Below are positions 1-9,306 of a DNA stretch of 64,000 nucleotides, piece after piece. The position numbers and the translations under genes are program-made. The notes beneath the pieces were generated by a model that was not told the origin of the DNA, searched no databases, and saw only the letters and a list, made by a program, of their open reading frames with translations. The first letter of the stretch is position 1, and each line of letters starts with the position of its first letter. Source of the DNA: JBEKYD01 sp052148435 (GTDB taxonomy: Bacteria; Acidobacteriota; Terriglobia; Bryobacterales; Bryobacteraceae). The DNA is taken from the NCBI GenBank assembly GCA_052148435.1, contig JBKQIF010000017.1, forward strand, positions 1-64,000, read 5' to 3'.

Positions 1-1152
1 ATCAAGACCCTGTCCGGCCTGGTGGCGCGCTTCCACGTGCAGGCCATCGCTATCGGCAACGGCACGGCTTCGCGCGAAACCGCCGCGCTGGTGGAGGATT
101 TTCTGCGCCAGGCCAAGCTCACCCAGATTTTCAGCGTCTCAGTGAGCGAATCCGGCGCTTCCGTCTACTCGGCCTCGGATATCGCCCGCCAGGAATTTCC
201 CGATCTCGATCTGACCGTGCGCGGCGCCATTTCCATCGCCCGGCGCCTGCAAGATCCTCTCTCGGAGCTGGTAAAGGTCGACCCTAAGTCGATCGGCGTG
301 GGCCAGTACCAGCACGACGTGGACCAGCGCCGCTTGAAGCAAAGCCTGGAGGCCACCGTCGAATCCTGCGTCAACCGCGTGGGCGTGGACCTCAACACAG
401 CCTCCTGGGCGCTGATGCGCTACGTGGCCGGCATCAACGAGCGCACCGCGCAGAAGATCGTCGAATACCGCAACGAACACGGCCGTTTCCGCTCGCGCGT
501 GGCGCTGCTGGCGGTGCCCGGATTCGGCCCAAAGACCTTCGAACAGGCGGCCGGCTTTCTGCGCATTCGCGGCGGCGAGAACCCGCTCGACATGACGGCC
601 GTTCACCCGGAATCGTACGCCGTGGTGGGACGCATGGCGGCATCGCTGGGCGTGAACGTGGCGGAACTGATCGCCCGGCCGGAGCTGGTCGACAAGGTGA
701 AGCTCGAAGGCTTCGCCAGCGAAACCGTCGGCCTGTACACGCTGGGCGATATTCGGGAAGAGCTGCGCAAGCCCGGCCGCGACCCGCGCGAGAAGTTCGT
801 CGCCCCGCACTGGCGCGAAGACGTCCGCGAGATCGGCGATCTGAAGCCTGGCATGACCCTCGAAGGCGTGGTCACCAACGTCACCCGTTTCGGCGCGTTC
901 GTCGACATCGGCGTGCACCAGGACGGCCTGGTGCATATCAGCGAGCTTTCGAACCGATATATAAAGGACGCCAGCGAAGTGGTGAAGGCGGGCCAGATCG
1001 TCAAAGTTCAGGTGCTCTCCGCCGATCCTAAAGCCAAACGCGTGGCGCTCTCCATGAAGGCTCTGGCCCCCGCCGCGCCGGCACCCACGGCCAAGAAACC
1101 TTCGCTGGACGATCAACTGGCAGCGCTTTCGACCAGGTTCAAGGTGCGCTGA
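1..1152 (+). CDS. tex: Tex-family RNA-binding transcription accessory protein, C-terminal part
   Basis: The reading frame is open from base 1, so the gene starts before the window and only the C-terminal half (about 383 residues) is seen. It begins inside the YqgF-like domain (TLSGLVARFHVQAIAIGNGTASR is Tex-typical in part, here read as GNGTASRET), continues through the helix-hairpin-helix region (NERTAQKIVEYRNEHGRF), and ends with an S1 RNA-binding domain (GVVTNVTRFGAFVDIGVHQ, VHISELS) at about residues 280-355. Tex is a cytoplasmic nucleic-acid-binding protein tied to transcription fitness and toxin expression in other bacteria. The Lys/Pro/Ala-rich tail is normal. A strong intrinsic terminator follows 30 bases downstream, so the gene closes its own transcription unit. 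Confidence 0.95.
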   Translation: MKTLSGLVARFHVQAIAIGNGTASRETAALVEDFLRQAKLTQIFSVSVSESGASVYSASDIARQEFPDLDLTVRGAISIARRLQDPLSELVKVDPKSIGVGQYQHDVDQRRLKQSLEATVESCVNRVGVDLNTASWALMRYVAGINERTAQKIVEYRNEHGRFRSRVALLAVPGFGPKTFEQAAGFLRIRGGENPLDMTAVHPESYAVVGRMAASLGVNVAELIARPELVDKVKLEGFASETVGLYTLGDIREELRKPGRDPREKFVAPHWREDVREIGDLKPGMTLEGVVTNVTRFGAFVDIGVHQDGLVHISELSNRYIKDASEVVKAGQIVKVQVLSADPKAKRVALSMKALAPAAPAPTAKKPSLDDQLAALSTRFKVR

Positions 1153-1181
1153 GACTCTCAACAGGGCGGACCCCTGGTCCG

Positions 1182-1208
1182 AAGCCGACTTCTCGGTCGG
1201 CTTTTTTC
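1182..1208 (+). terminator. Rho-independent terminator of tex
   Basis: Perfect 8-bp stem AAGCCGAC / GTCGGCTT with loop TTCTCG, running into a T-rich tract (TTTTTTCTTT). It lies 30 bases after the tex stop codon on the same strand. Confidence 0.9.
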
Positions 1209-1325
1209 TTTGAGATCTTCCGCGCGTCTACGAGGCCGGATGGCGTGCGCAGTTATTTCACCCGTCTGAGATGGGTCGGAAGAGCTTGGTGGATCACGCG
1301 CGTTCGCGCTTTAGTTAGTAGTACG

Positions 1326-2624
1326 ATGGTCGTGATGAAAGTCGATCTTGCCTTTGGGAAGACTGGGATTGGCGTGGACCTGCCAGAGGGCTTCCGTTAC
1401 CGTGTTCTCGAGGCCCGATCGGCCAGGCCGCTGGCCGACTGGCGAACTTCCCTGGAATCGGCTCTCAACGGGCCGATTGGAGCGCTGTCGCTGGTCGAGC
1501 TGGCGCGCGGCAAACGCAGCGCCGCTGTCTCCATTTGCGATATCACCAGGCCGGCTCCGAATCGTCTCACTCTCCCTCCCGTGTTGCGCCGGCTGGAGGA
1601 GGCTGGAATCCGGCGGGAGAACGTCAAGATTCTGATCGCCACCGGTCTGCACCGGCCCGCGACCGCGGGCGAAATCGGCGAAATCTGCGGAGAGGAGATC
1701 GCGGCGGCATATCGGGTCGTGAATCACGACGCCCGCGATCTCGCGTCCCATTGCCATCTCGGGTCAACCAGGTCCGGCACTCCGGTGTATATCGACGAGC
1801 GGTTCGCCGCGGCCGACTTACACATCACATTGGGTTTCATCGAACCGCATCTGATGCTCGGCTACTCGGGCGGGCGCAAGCTGATTGCCCCGGGGCTAGC
1901 CGCTCAAGAGACCATCAAGGTGCTGCACAGCCCGAAGTTTATGCGGGATGCGCGGGCTGTCGAGGGCATGATCGAGGACAACCCGCTGCACCGTGAGTTG
2001 CTCGAGATTGCGCGACTGGCGCGGCACGATTTCCTGGTGGATGTCGCCCTGGCGCGCGACCGTTCGATTGCCGGCATTTTCGCCGGAGACCCGGAGCTGG
2101 CGCATCGAGCCGGGGTCGACTTCGTGTCGAACCTAATGCTGGAAAAGCTGGAGGAACCCGTCGATGCCGCGATTACGACATCGGCGGGATACCCGCTCGA
2201 TCTCACGTTCTACCAAAGCATCAAGGGCGTGACGGCCGCATCCCACATCGTGAAGCCGGGCGGGCAGATCCTGCTGGCGGCCGCCTGCCCGGAAGGCGCG
2301 GGTGCGCCGGAGTTTCGACGAATGCTGCTGGAGGCCACATCGGCCGAAGAATTCCTGGAGAGCATCAAGATCGCGCCCGTAATTGTCGATCAGTGGCAGC
2401 TCGAGAAACTGGCGATCGTCGCCACGCGCCAACGCGTTCTGTGGTATACGCCTGGACTTCCGCCTGAGTACCACAACGGGCTGTGGGGCCGGTCGTACGC
2501 CACGATCGAATCCGCAATCGAAGCGCTTACTTCGAGCGTGACGCCTGGCGGGACGATCGCGGTTATTCCGGAGGGCCCCTACGTTCTCGCCAAAGCGCAC
2601 GCGCACGAAGCGGTGGTTTGCTGA
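1326..2624 (+). CDS. LarA-family nickel-pincer enzyme (lactate racemase-like, DUF2088)
   Basis: A protein of 432 residues of the LarA family, cytoplasmic enzymes that racemise or epimerise 2-hydroxyacids using a nickel-pincer nucleotide (NPN) cofactor. From ATG 1326, the LarA signature residues fall at His109 (GLHRP), His175 and Lys185 (EPHLMLGYSGGRKLIAPG) and His201 (VLHSPKF). This matches the spacing of His108, His174, Lys184 and His200 in Lactobacillus LarA almost exactly, so covalent NPN attachment and nickel binding look intact. The frame is open to 1245, but that extension is atypical; ATG 1326 or 1335 fits the family, and neither has a clear Shine-Dalgarno. The cofactor-making genes larB, larC and larE are not in the window. 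The substrate is unknown and need not be lactate. Confidence 0.85.
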   Translation: MVVMKVDLAFGKTGIGVDLPEGFRYRVLEARSARPLADWRTSLESALNGPIGALSLVELARGKRSAAVSICDITRPAPNRLTLPPVLRRLEEAGIRRENVKILIATGLHRPATAGEIGEICGEEIAAAYRVVNHDARDLASHCHLGSTRSGTPVYIDERFAAADLHITLGFIEPHLMLGYSGGRKLIAPGLAAQETIKVLHSPKFMRDARAVEGMIEDNPLHRELLEIARLARHDFLVDVALARDRSIAGIFAGDPELAHRAGVDFVSNLMLEKLEEPVDAAITTSAGYPLDLTFYQSIKGVTAASHIVKPGGQILLAAACPEGAGAPEFRRMLLEATSAEEFLESIKIAPVIVDQWQLEKLAIVATRQRVLWYTPGLPPEYHNGLWGRSYATIESAIEALTSSVTPGGTIAVIPEGPYVLAKAHAHEAVVC

Positions 2625-2762
2625 CCTTTCGCAACTTCAGCCGGAGGATGACGCGAGGATCACGCGCAGAGTTTCGCCGGCCGCGGAAAGACTCGCCAAC
2701 CACGTCTGCGCGGGTACGTCAGGAAAAACACCGCGATGACAGTTTAGTGGGATATTAGCTGA

Positions 2763-4421
2763 ATGAAGTTCACGCTTCTGTTTCTCGTCCCGTTGAGCCT
2801 GTTCGCCCAGAACTATGACCTCGTTATCCGTAACGGGCAGATCATCGATGGTACGGGTTCACCGTGGTACGGAGCCGATATTGCGGTCCGCGACGGCCAC
2901 ATTGCGGCCATTGGACATCTGGATTCGGTCACCGCCCGAGAAACCATCGATGCCGCCGGCATGGTGGTCGCTCCGGGCTTTATCGACATGTTGGGGCAGT
3001 CGGAAGAATCGATCCTCGTCAATCCGCACCTCCCATCGAAAATCTATCAGGGCATCACCACCGAGATTACCGGCGAAGGCGGATCGGCCGCACCCCTCAC
3101 TGACGCCATACGCGCGGCCGACCGGGCCGGATATGAACACTACAAAATCGACCCCTCCTGGAATACCTTCCGCGAGTTCTTCGCCCTCCTTGAAAAGCAG
3201 GGCATAGGCATTAACCTCGCGAGTTACGTGGGCGCGACGCAGGTGCGCAGGGCAGTCATCGGTGATGGCGATCGTGCGCCCACTTCCGCCGAACTCGACC
3301 GGATGAAAGCGCTCGTGCGCGAGGCTATGCGTGACGGTGCCGTTGGCGTATCCACTTCACTGCAATACGCACCCGCGCCATACGCCACCACGGAAGAGCT
3401 GGTCACGCTAGCGGCCGAGGGAGCAAAGCTGGGTGGCATCTACGCGACGCATATGCGCAGCGAAGGCGATGCGATCATCCCCGCTATCGACGAAGCCGTC
3501 CGGATTGGCCGCGAAGCTCATGTGCCCGTCGAAATCTGGCATCTTAAAGCGGCGGGCCGCCGGAATTGGGGGCGCATGGAGGAGATCGTCGCACATATCG
3601 ATCGGGCCCGCCGTTCCGGCATCGAAGTCGGCGCCGACACATACGCGTATCCCGCCTGGTTCAACAGCTTCTCGGCGTTCATTCCGCCATGGGCGCACGA
3701 CGGCGGCGACGCGAAACTCATCGAACGTCTCAAAGATCCTGTCACTCGCGCCCGCATCCGCAAAGACATCGAGACCCCCAGCACCTCGTGGGACAACGAA
3801 TGGGACGAGATCGCGGGCCCCGAGGCAATCCTGATCTGCGTCGTCCAGAACCCCCAATTACTGTCTCTGCAGGGCAAGACCATCGCGGAAATCGCGAGGC
3901 TCTGGAAGAAAGACCCCGTCGATACCATATTCGACATCCTGATCGACGACAATGCCGCCACCGAGGTCGCCGTCTTTGGCATGTCCGAACCCGATGTTCG
4001 GCTCGCGCTGCAGCAGCCCTGGGTCAGCGTATGCAACGATTCTCAAGGCACGGCGCCAGACGGCTTGCTGGGCCAGGAACATCCTCACCCGCGCGCTTAT
4101 GGAACATTCCCGCGCATCCTGCGCAAGTATGTCCGTGAGGACGGCGCGCTCACGCTGCCCGGCGCCATTCGCAAGTTTAGTGCGTTGCCAGCCTCCCGTC
4201 TGCGGCTCGCCGACCGAGGAGTCATCAAGGCCGGCATGTGGGCCGACATCGTAGTTTTCAATGCCGACAAGATCGCGGACCTCGCCACATTCGAAAAACC
4301 TAACCAGCTAGCCGAAGGAATGCAGTATGTGCTGGTGAACGGCGTGCCTGTCATCGAACACGGGAGCATGACCAACGCACTGCCGGGAAGAGTGGTCCGC
4401 GGGCCGGCATGGAAACCGTGA
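2763..4421 (+). CDS. Secreted D-aminoacylase-like amidohydrolase
   Basis: 552 residues with a short Sec signal (LLFLVPLSLFAQ) then an amidohydrolase fold of the N-acyl-D-amino-acid deacylase type: composite beta-domain start (YDLVIRNGQIIDGTG), His230 (THMRSEGD), His260 (EIWHLKA), Asp426 (CNDSQGTAPDG) and a C-terminal return to the beta domain (KAGMWADIVVFNADKI). The family normally hydrolyses N-acyl-D-amino acids or related amides with a zinc site. The usual HxH/HxD after PGFID is absent (PGFIDMLGQSE), and the usual Cys ligand region reads TGEGGSAAP. Only part of the canonical metal site therefore remains, and activity may use one metal or a different chemistry. The start is the only ATG in front of the signal peptide; no good ribosome site is visible. 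The gene follows the LarA-like gene by 138 bases. Confidence 0.8.
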   Translation: MKFTLLFLVPLSLFAQNYDLVIRNGQIIDGTGSPWYGADIAVRDGHIAAIGHLDSVTARETIDAAGMVVAPGFIDMLGQSEESILVNPHLPSKIYQGITTEITGEGGSAAPLTDAIRAADRAGYEHYKIDPSWNTFREFFALLEKQGIGINLASYVGATQVRRAVIGDGDRAPTSAELDRMKALVREAMRDGAVGVSTSLQYAPAPYATTEELVTLAAEGAKLGGIYATHMRSEGDAIIPAIDEAVRIGREAHVPVEIWHLKAAGRRNWGRMEEIVAHIDRARRSGIEVGADTYAYPAWFNSFSAFIPPWAHDGGDAKLIERLKDPVTRARIRKDIETPSTSWDNEWDEIAGPEAILICVVQNPQLLSLQGKTIAEIARLWKKDPVDTIFDILIDDNAATEVAVFGMSEPDVRLALQQPWVSVCNDSQGTAPDGLLGQEHPHPRAYGTFPRILRKYVREDGALTLPGAIRKFSALPASRLRLADRGVIKAGMWADIVVFNADKIADLATFEKPNQLAEGMQYVLVNGVPVIEHGSMTNALPGRVVRGPAWKP

Positions 4422-4861
4422 CCACAGATTTTCCGAGTCTCAAAACGAGCCCGTCCAAACTGCGCTACCGGCTCTCGTGCGCCCAACAGAGTCGAAGTGT
4501 AAGGGAGCCAACTCTCTGGGTTTGACGGCACGTGGTCAATTCGCTCCACGGTCGCCGAAAACTCGGGCGCCGCTGGCAGGCCGACGCGGGCGCTCGCGAG
4601 CCTCTTCGGCGAAATGCGCCGGACTCGTTCAGCCTTTCCGCCGGGCCGAAAGGGGCGGCACCGCGGCGTCGCCTTCGCCCACGCAGCCAAGGGGCTGCTG
4701 CCGAGGACGCATATTCGTCCGCCTTACGAACCTGGTCGCTAACGGCGAGACGACGCAACAAACCTGTTCCAGGTGCGGGCATCCTCGAGCGGAGGAAACC
4801 ACTCAAAACCAGTTGACACCGCGCCGGCAAGTATCCGACCATTGAGCTGTCGGTAGTCTAC
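4422..4861. other. Intergenic region, 440 bases, without a gene
   Basis: No reading frame here has family resemblance. Near the right end a TTGACA hexamer (4813-4818) lies upstream of the PadR relic and may be what is left of its promoter, although no well-spaced -10 is evident. Confidence 0.5.
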
Positions 4862-4969
4862 ATGTCGAAACAGCAATCAGAGGTGCCTTACGGAACGCTG
4901 GATCTACTGATACTGAAGGCGCTCGAAGCAATCCGCGGGCCGACCGATCGCGCTCGGGATTCCAGTTGA
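4862..4969 (+). pseudogene. PadR-family regulator, N-terminal relic
   Basis: ATG 4862 opens a 35-codon frame whose first 24 residues (MSKQQSEVPYGTLDLLILKA) are the standard start of a PadR-type winged-helix repressor. In a complete protein of about 110 residues this is followed by the recognition helix region, but here homology stops near residue 24 and the frame runs into a TGA. Acidobacterial PadR genes of this type usually sit directly upstream of an ADOP/MacB-like ABC permease gene. The end of such a permease is exactly what follows, so a single deletion removed most of both genes. Not expected to bind DNA. Confidence 0.75.
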
Positions 4970-5216
4970 CGTGCTCTCACACGTGCTGCGGAACGCGCTG
5001 AGTATGGTCATGGCGGGGCTTGCGCTCGGAATGCTGGGAGCTTTCACGCTGACGAGAGTCATAAAAAGCCTGTTGTTTGAGGTGTCGCCACTCGATCCTG
5101 TCGCGCTCACTGTTGCGTGCGTCTCGATGACGCTTATCGGCCTGCTTGCAGGATTCCTCCCAGCCAACCGCGCGGCGCGCGTCGACCCTGTCACAACGCT
5201 TCGCGATGAAGGCTGA
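4941..5216 (+). pseudogene. ADOP/MacB-type ABC permease, C-terminal relic
   Basis: This frame reads IALGIPVDVLSHVLRNAL, then two hydrophobic segments and LPANRAARVDPVTTLRDEG followed by TGA. It is the typical last 80-90 residues of an acidobacterial FtsX-like/MacB permease (end motif: A-R-R/N-A-x-R-V-D-P-x-x-x-L-R-x-E). A full protein has about 800 residues. It is joined to the PadR N-terminus near base 4940 by a deletion and is in a different frame from it, so no fusion protein is made. It has no start codon or ribosome site of its own. Confidence 0.75.
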
Positions 5217-5471
5217 TCCCTCACTGCGTGGGTGTCAACTTGTGTCACTTTTTGCGCCACGAAAATCAAGCAAATGAGGGCAGATGGCGGCATCCAGTGC
5301 TCAAAGCGAGCGTGTAAACAAGAAGGGGGAACCGAATCATGAATGCAAAATCCGCAGCGCGAGAGTGTTTCGACTCCTCGTGGCTCTGTGGGCCTAATAG
5401 ACCTCGGCCATGACCACGATTCCTGCATCGCGCGATCCGGTTTCGGCGATTGCGCGCTGGGTGTGACACAG

Positions 5472-5540
5472 CAAAAAAGAACCGCGCCTGACTGAATCGA
5501 TGTCTTGGTAATCACGCCGATCGGCTTGCCAGGCGCGGCT
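5472..5540 (-). terminator. Probable terminator after the TonB receptor gene
   Basis: Read on the minus strand, GCCGCGCCTG and CAGGCGCGG form a 9-bp GC-rich stem around a loop of about 39 bases, followed directly by TTCTTTTTTG. It lies about 30 bases after the stop of the minus-strand receptor gene. The long loop makes it less classical than the tex terminator. Confidence 0.55.
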
Positions 5541-5568
5541 TTCAGTTACGCGCTATTCTATCGGGACT

Positions 5569-8500
5569 TCAGAAGGAGAATCGCGCCGAGAGTTGGATGT
5601 AACGGCCGTTCACGGTGAGACTCGTGATCTGGCCGACAGCCGGGTTAGCTACGCCCGATGCAAGGGCCGCGGCGGACAACTGAGAGTTCGGTTCACCAAA
5701 GCCTGGATGGTTGAAAATGTTGGTGCCGTCCATCCTGACCTGCAAACCGGTCCTTTCCCATTTGGGGAATTTGAACGTCTTGCCCAGCGACAGGTCGCAA
5801 GTCACCAGGTCCGGGCCCCGCAGGGTATTCCTTCCGTCTGTCCCGAAGGTATTGTTCGCCGGCGTCGTATAAGCCAACTGATTGAACCAGTCGTTGATGC
5901 TCTGATTCGACGCCTTGGGATTTCCGGTGAGGTTCGGATACCACGAGCCATCCAGCGCGCCATCGTTGGTAGCCGAGTTCATAATCACCGTGAACGGGTT
6001 GCCGGACTGCATCATGAACTCCGTGGACACCTGCCACCCGCCAAGGATTGCATCGCCAATGCCGTTGTTCAGGATCGAGTGTCCCTTCCCAAGCGGTATC
6101 TGATACACCACCATGCCTTTTAGTGCTTGCGGCACGTCGAAATTCGATATCGCGTAGTTGGCAGCCGGGTTGAACGCATCCTGGTAGACGGCGTTGCCGT
6201 AGTGGCTGCCCCAACCAGACGTATCCTGCTCGTCCATCATCTTGGAGTAAACGTAGCTGAACTGCGCGCTTAGACCGTGAGTAAACCGTTTCCGGAGCGT
6301 GAGCTGCAGGGCGTTGTAGTTCGAATAGTTGTTGAAAAGCCCTGTCAAGCCGCCGGGAACGCTAGGGCCGATGCCCTGGTATTGCGGATAGGGCCGCCCA
6401 GCCTGTCCCTGTCCCAGTTTGTTGGCGGGTACCTGATTGATGTCCTCCTGGAACTCCAAACCGGTCCCGTGGCTGCCCACGTACGCCGCCTCCGCCACGA
6501 TACCGCTGCCAAGTTGCCGCTCAACGCTGCCCGTCCATTGGTAGACCCTCCCCACCGGCGTATTATAAGGCATGTAAGGTATATTTCCGCCTCCTTGCCC
6601 GTTGTAGTTGCCGGCGCCAGTTAATGCAGACAGATACGGCAGGTTGGCTCCGTTGCCCGATAGTTGCATGACCGGGGGTTGGCCCGGATTGGCCGAGGTA
6701 CTTCCGCCGTAACCGGTGCCGAAGCCCACTGGCGAGCCGTCGACGTCCATGCTCCACAACGTGGTATAGATGCCGAATCCGCCACGGACCGACCATTGGC
6801 TCTTCGGCGACCAGGCAAAACCAGCGCGAGGCAAGAAACTCTTGTAGTTGTTGGCCATGAAATTGCTTTGGTGGTTATTGACTCCAAACAAAATGGCTCC
6901 TGGAGTATTCGTCACCGGGTTGGTCAAAGTCGGATCGAAGGTGCCCCAGTGATCGTAAATCACGCTGAAGCCGCCATGCCCCTCCCAGCGGAGACCAAGG
7001 TTGACAGTGAGATTAGGAAGAACCTTGATGTCGTCCTGGACGAACACCGACGGATTCTTGGACCGCATGCCCGACTCACCCTCGACGAGAGAGCTCCACG
7101 CCTGCACGTCTCCCAGCAAGAAATCGGCGTAGCCGACACTGCTGCCGGCCGCGCCAGCGGTGAACTGGCCGTTGAACGTGTAGGTTCCGGCATTCAGATT
7201 ACCCCAGGGAGTGGAGTTGTCCTGTTCCATCAGAATTTCGCCGCCAAAATGCAAGATGTGCTTGCCGTGGATCAGCGTCACCACATCCGACGGGTTCCAG
7301 GAGTTCTCGATGTAGATCGCGGAGGTGGCATTATCCGCTGGGTTCAGGCTACTGTTGCCGCCCGTTCCACCGATTTGGATGTTCGGAAAGACATCCGCCT
7401 TCAGGGACGTCATACCGAGTTTTGCCGGGTATCCCAAACCCTCGCTTCCGGGCGTAAACCAGTTGCCCTGCCTGACAAACCCCAGCCGGAACTCGTTCAC
7501 GACGTTTGGGCCGAACATGTGCACGTCCGAAAATTGCGCGTCATAGCCGTCGCCCGTGCTGTGCTGGCAATTGATCGGACAAATTGTGCCGGCGCCAAGG
7601 CTGGTGTTACCGTGCTCCGAGATGGAGAAGGTCGCCCGGTTCTTAGCGCTGACGTTGTAGTCCCAGCGCCCAAACTCCTTCGCACTAGGGCTGGTGCTTA
7701 CACCCAGGGTCCGGTAGTTGTTGGCGATCAGGTTCCCGGGAAGGTTCGGCGCGAGGAAGTAGGACTGGATCTTCGCCGCTATAGGATCGAACCTGGCTGA
7801 CGGGATCGAGTTGTTCGGGAACGGGAGACCCGTGGAAGGGTCGCTAATGATTCCGAACACGGTCGGATCGAAGACGCCCTGCTGCATCGCCGCCGTCGGC
7901 ATGGATGCAGTCAAGGTGGACTGACTGGGGTTTGCGATACGGTCCACATTGAAGTAAAAGAACATCTTGTTCTTGATGATCGGCCCGGACACGGACCCGC
8001 CATAGTTGTTGTACCGTTGTCTCGGTTTTTGTGTGTCGAAGAAGCTTCTGGCATTCAGGTCGTCGTTCTGCAGGTAGTCGTAGGCGGACCCGTGCCATTG
8101 ATTCGCACCGGATTTGCTGATCAGGTTGAACACGTCGCCGCCGCCGCCATATTGGGCGGTGAAGGCCGAGGTGGTGATCTGGACTTCGGCTATGGACTCG
8201 AAGATCTGATCGTCGCCGATGTTGGCGCTGTGCGGCAGCCGGATTGAAGCTCCGTCAGCCAGGTAGCTGGAGTAGAACGGCATGGTACCGTTGATGGACA
8301 TGGCAACGCCAGGGTTCGCGGTTCCGCCGCTGCCTTGACCCGCGGCAGGCGTGCCTGTGGCGCCGGGAATCATTTTTACGACGTTCTGCCAGTCCGGAGT
8401 CACGTTCGGCAATGCTTCCATGGTTGCCGCTGCTATAGTGCTCGACTGCTCGGCGGTTTCAGTCTTCAGCAGGGCTGCGTCGGCGGTCACTTCGACTTGC

Positions 8501-8922
8501 TGTTGAGCGGCTCCAACAGCCAACTGCGCATCTACGCTGATGGCGCCGATTTCCAAAGTGATGCCTTCGCGGACAACCTTGCCAAAACCTGCTTTTGAGA
8601 AGGTGATCTTGTAGTGCCCCGGCAGGATTGAAACGGCGTCGTAAAGGCCGACCGAGTTTGTGACGAGTTCCTTCGCCACGCCGGTGTCGGTGTCGAGGAG
8701 CGTTACGCTCACACCTGGGACCACCGCGCCCGTGGCATCGGTAACAGTGCCGCGGATATCGCCGGAATTGGTGTTCTGTGCAAGGCCGAAACCGGCCACG
8801 CATATAATGAGGAGAGCGACCGGCAGGACGCGGGCCAGTGCTGGCCAGAATCCGATCAGGCGCGGACGCGAAGTACTCGTTTCAAGCCCTGCGGCTCCCG
8901 CCACAAAGCATTCACCCTGCAT
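5569..8922 (-). CDS. TonB-dependent receptor-like outer-membrane protein with N-terminal carboxypeptidase-regulatory-like domain
   Basis: Start ATG 8922 has a strong ribosome site (AGGAGG, 7 bases upstream) and gives 1117 residues; the open frame extends further upstream but without such support. Order: export signal ending near GFGLAQ, a CarboxypepD_reg-like beta domain (SGDIRGTVTDATGAVVPGVS, about residues 50-140), a plug-like region (VEVTADAALLKTETAEQSS onward), then a long beta-barrel with many GG/Y/W-rich strands, ending LSARFSF with the C-terminal Phe typical of outer-membrane barrels. In acidobacteria these giant receptors are thought to import plant or microbial glycans or other polymers. 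Neighbours are a GH30 glycosidase and a regulator-like gene, so a joint role in polymer use is likely. One copy of a local repeat lies in its upstream region. Confidence 0.9.
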   Translation of the reverse strand: MQGECFVAGAAGLETSTSRPRLIGFWPALARVLPVALLIICVAGFGLAQNTNSGDIRGTVTDATGAVVPGVSVTLLDTDTGVAKELVTNSVGLYDAVSILPGHYKITFSKAGFGKVVREGITLEIGAISVDAQLAVGAAQQQVEVTADAALLKTETAEQSSTIAAATMEALPNVTPDWQNVVKMIPGATGTPAAGQGSGGTANPGVAMSINGTMPFYSSYLADGASIRLPHSANIGDDQIFESIAEVQITTSAFTAQYGGGGDVFNLISKSGANQWHGSAYDYLQNDDLNARSFFDTQKPRQRYNNYGGSVSGPIIKNKMFFYFNVDRIANPSQSTLTASMPTAAMQQGVFDPTVFGIISDPSTGLPFPNNSIPSARFDPIAAKIQSYFLAPNLPGNLIANNYRTLGVSTSPSAKEFGRWDYNVSAKNRATFSISEHGNTSLGAGTICPINCQHSTGDGYDAQFSDVHMFGPNVVNEFRLGFVRQGNWFTPGSEGLGYPAKLGMTSLKADVFPNIQIGGTGGNSSLNPADNATSAIYIENSWNPSDVVTLIHGKHILHFGGEILMEQDNSTPWGNLNAGTYTFNGQFTAGAAGSSVGYADFLLGDVQAWSSLVEGESGMRSKNPSVFVQDDIKVLPNLTVNLGLRWEGHGGFSVIYDHWGTFDPTLTNPVTNTPGAILFGVNNHQSNFMANNYKSFLPRAGFAWSPKSQWSVRGGFGIYTTLWSMDVDGSPVGFGTGYGGSTSANPGQPPVMQLSGNGANLPYLSALTGAGNYNGQGGGNIPYMPYNTPVGRVYQWTGSVERQLGSGIVAEAAYVGSHGTGLEFQEDINQVPANKLGQGQAGRPYPQYQGIGPSVPGGLTGLFNNYSNYNALQLTLRKRFTHGLSAQFSYVYSKMMDEQDTSGWGSHYGNAVYQDAFNPAANYAISNFDVPQALKGMVVYQIPLGKGHSILNNGIGDAILGGWQVSTEFMMQSGNPFTVIMNSATNDGALDGSWYPNLTGNPKASNQSINDWFNQLAYTTPANNTFGTDGRNTLRGPDLVTCDLSLGKTFKFPKWERTGLQVRMDGTNIFNHPGFGEPNSQLSAAALASGVANPAVGQITSLTVNGRYIQLSARFSF

Positions 8923-9039
8923 GATGGAACCTCCTACGCATTTCTGGTTGCGAACATCCGAATCACGAACGAACAGGACGACGTACCTCCGGAATCGGCG
9001 CGCCGCCGGTGGACCGACTAACGTCAAAGCTGCACAATA

Positions 9040-9306
9040 TTGATATCGCACCTTGGCTGCCTTGTTAAGGTTCGATTCGGAAGCGACACAAGCGGCGCCC
9101 AGGGGTATAGTTCGGTATAGTTCGTCGCATGCAGAGGTACTAAGCGAACTGTCGGTGGCACTTATCTTATTGCAACGCTTGAGGATAGCCGTCGAAGCCA
9201 TCCGCAGCGTCCTTGAGAGTTTCTGAGCAGCGGCCGTACGGAAAGGAGGCGCGGATGGTTCCTTCGCCGCGCATAGAGCGCCCCTCAAGCATCAGAAAAA
9301 CTCTGG
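9040..9306. repeat. Local repeat family, copy 1
   Basis: Clearly similar by eye to 11423-11652 (copy 2); shared landmarks include TTGTTAAGGTTCGATTCGG, the tandem GGTATAGTTC GGTATAGTTC, GCATGC(A/G)GAGG(T/C)ACTAA and GCATAGAGCGCCCC/GTATAGAACGCCCC. Copy 1 lies upstream of the TonB receptor gene. On the plus strand GCGACA and TATAGT are spaced 17 bases apart, like a promoter, but no gene follows in that direction. Confidence 0.7.

Noticed and set aside
5251..5480. Looked for further ABC transporter remains after the permease relic
   Set aside because: No transporter motifs in any frame; the relic ends at its normal stop.
6664..7800. Plus-strand open frame inside the TonB receptor gene
   Set aside because: Lies wholly antisense to a well-supported receptor and has no ribosome site or motif.
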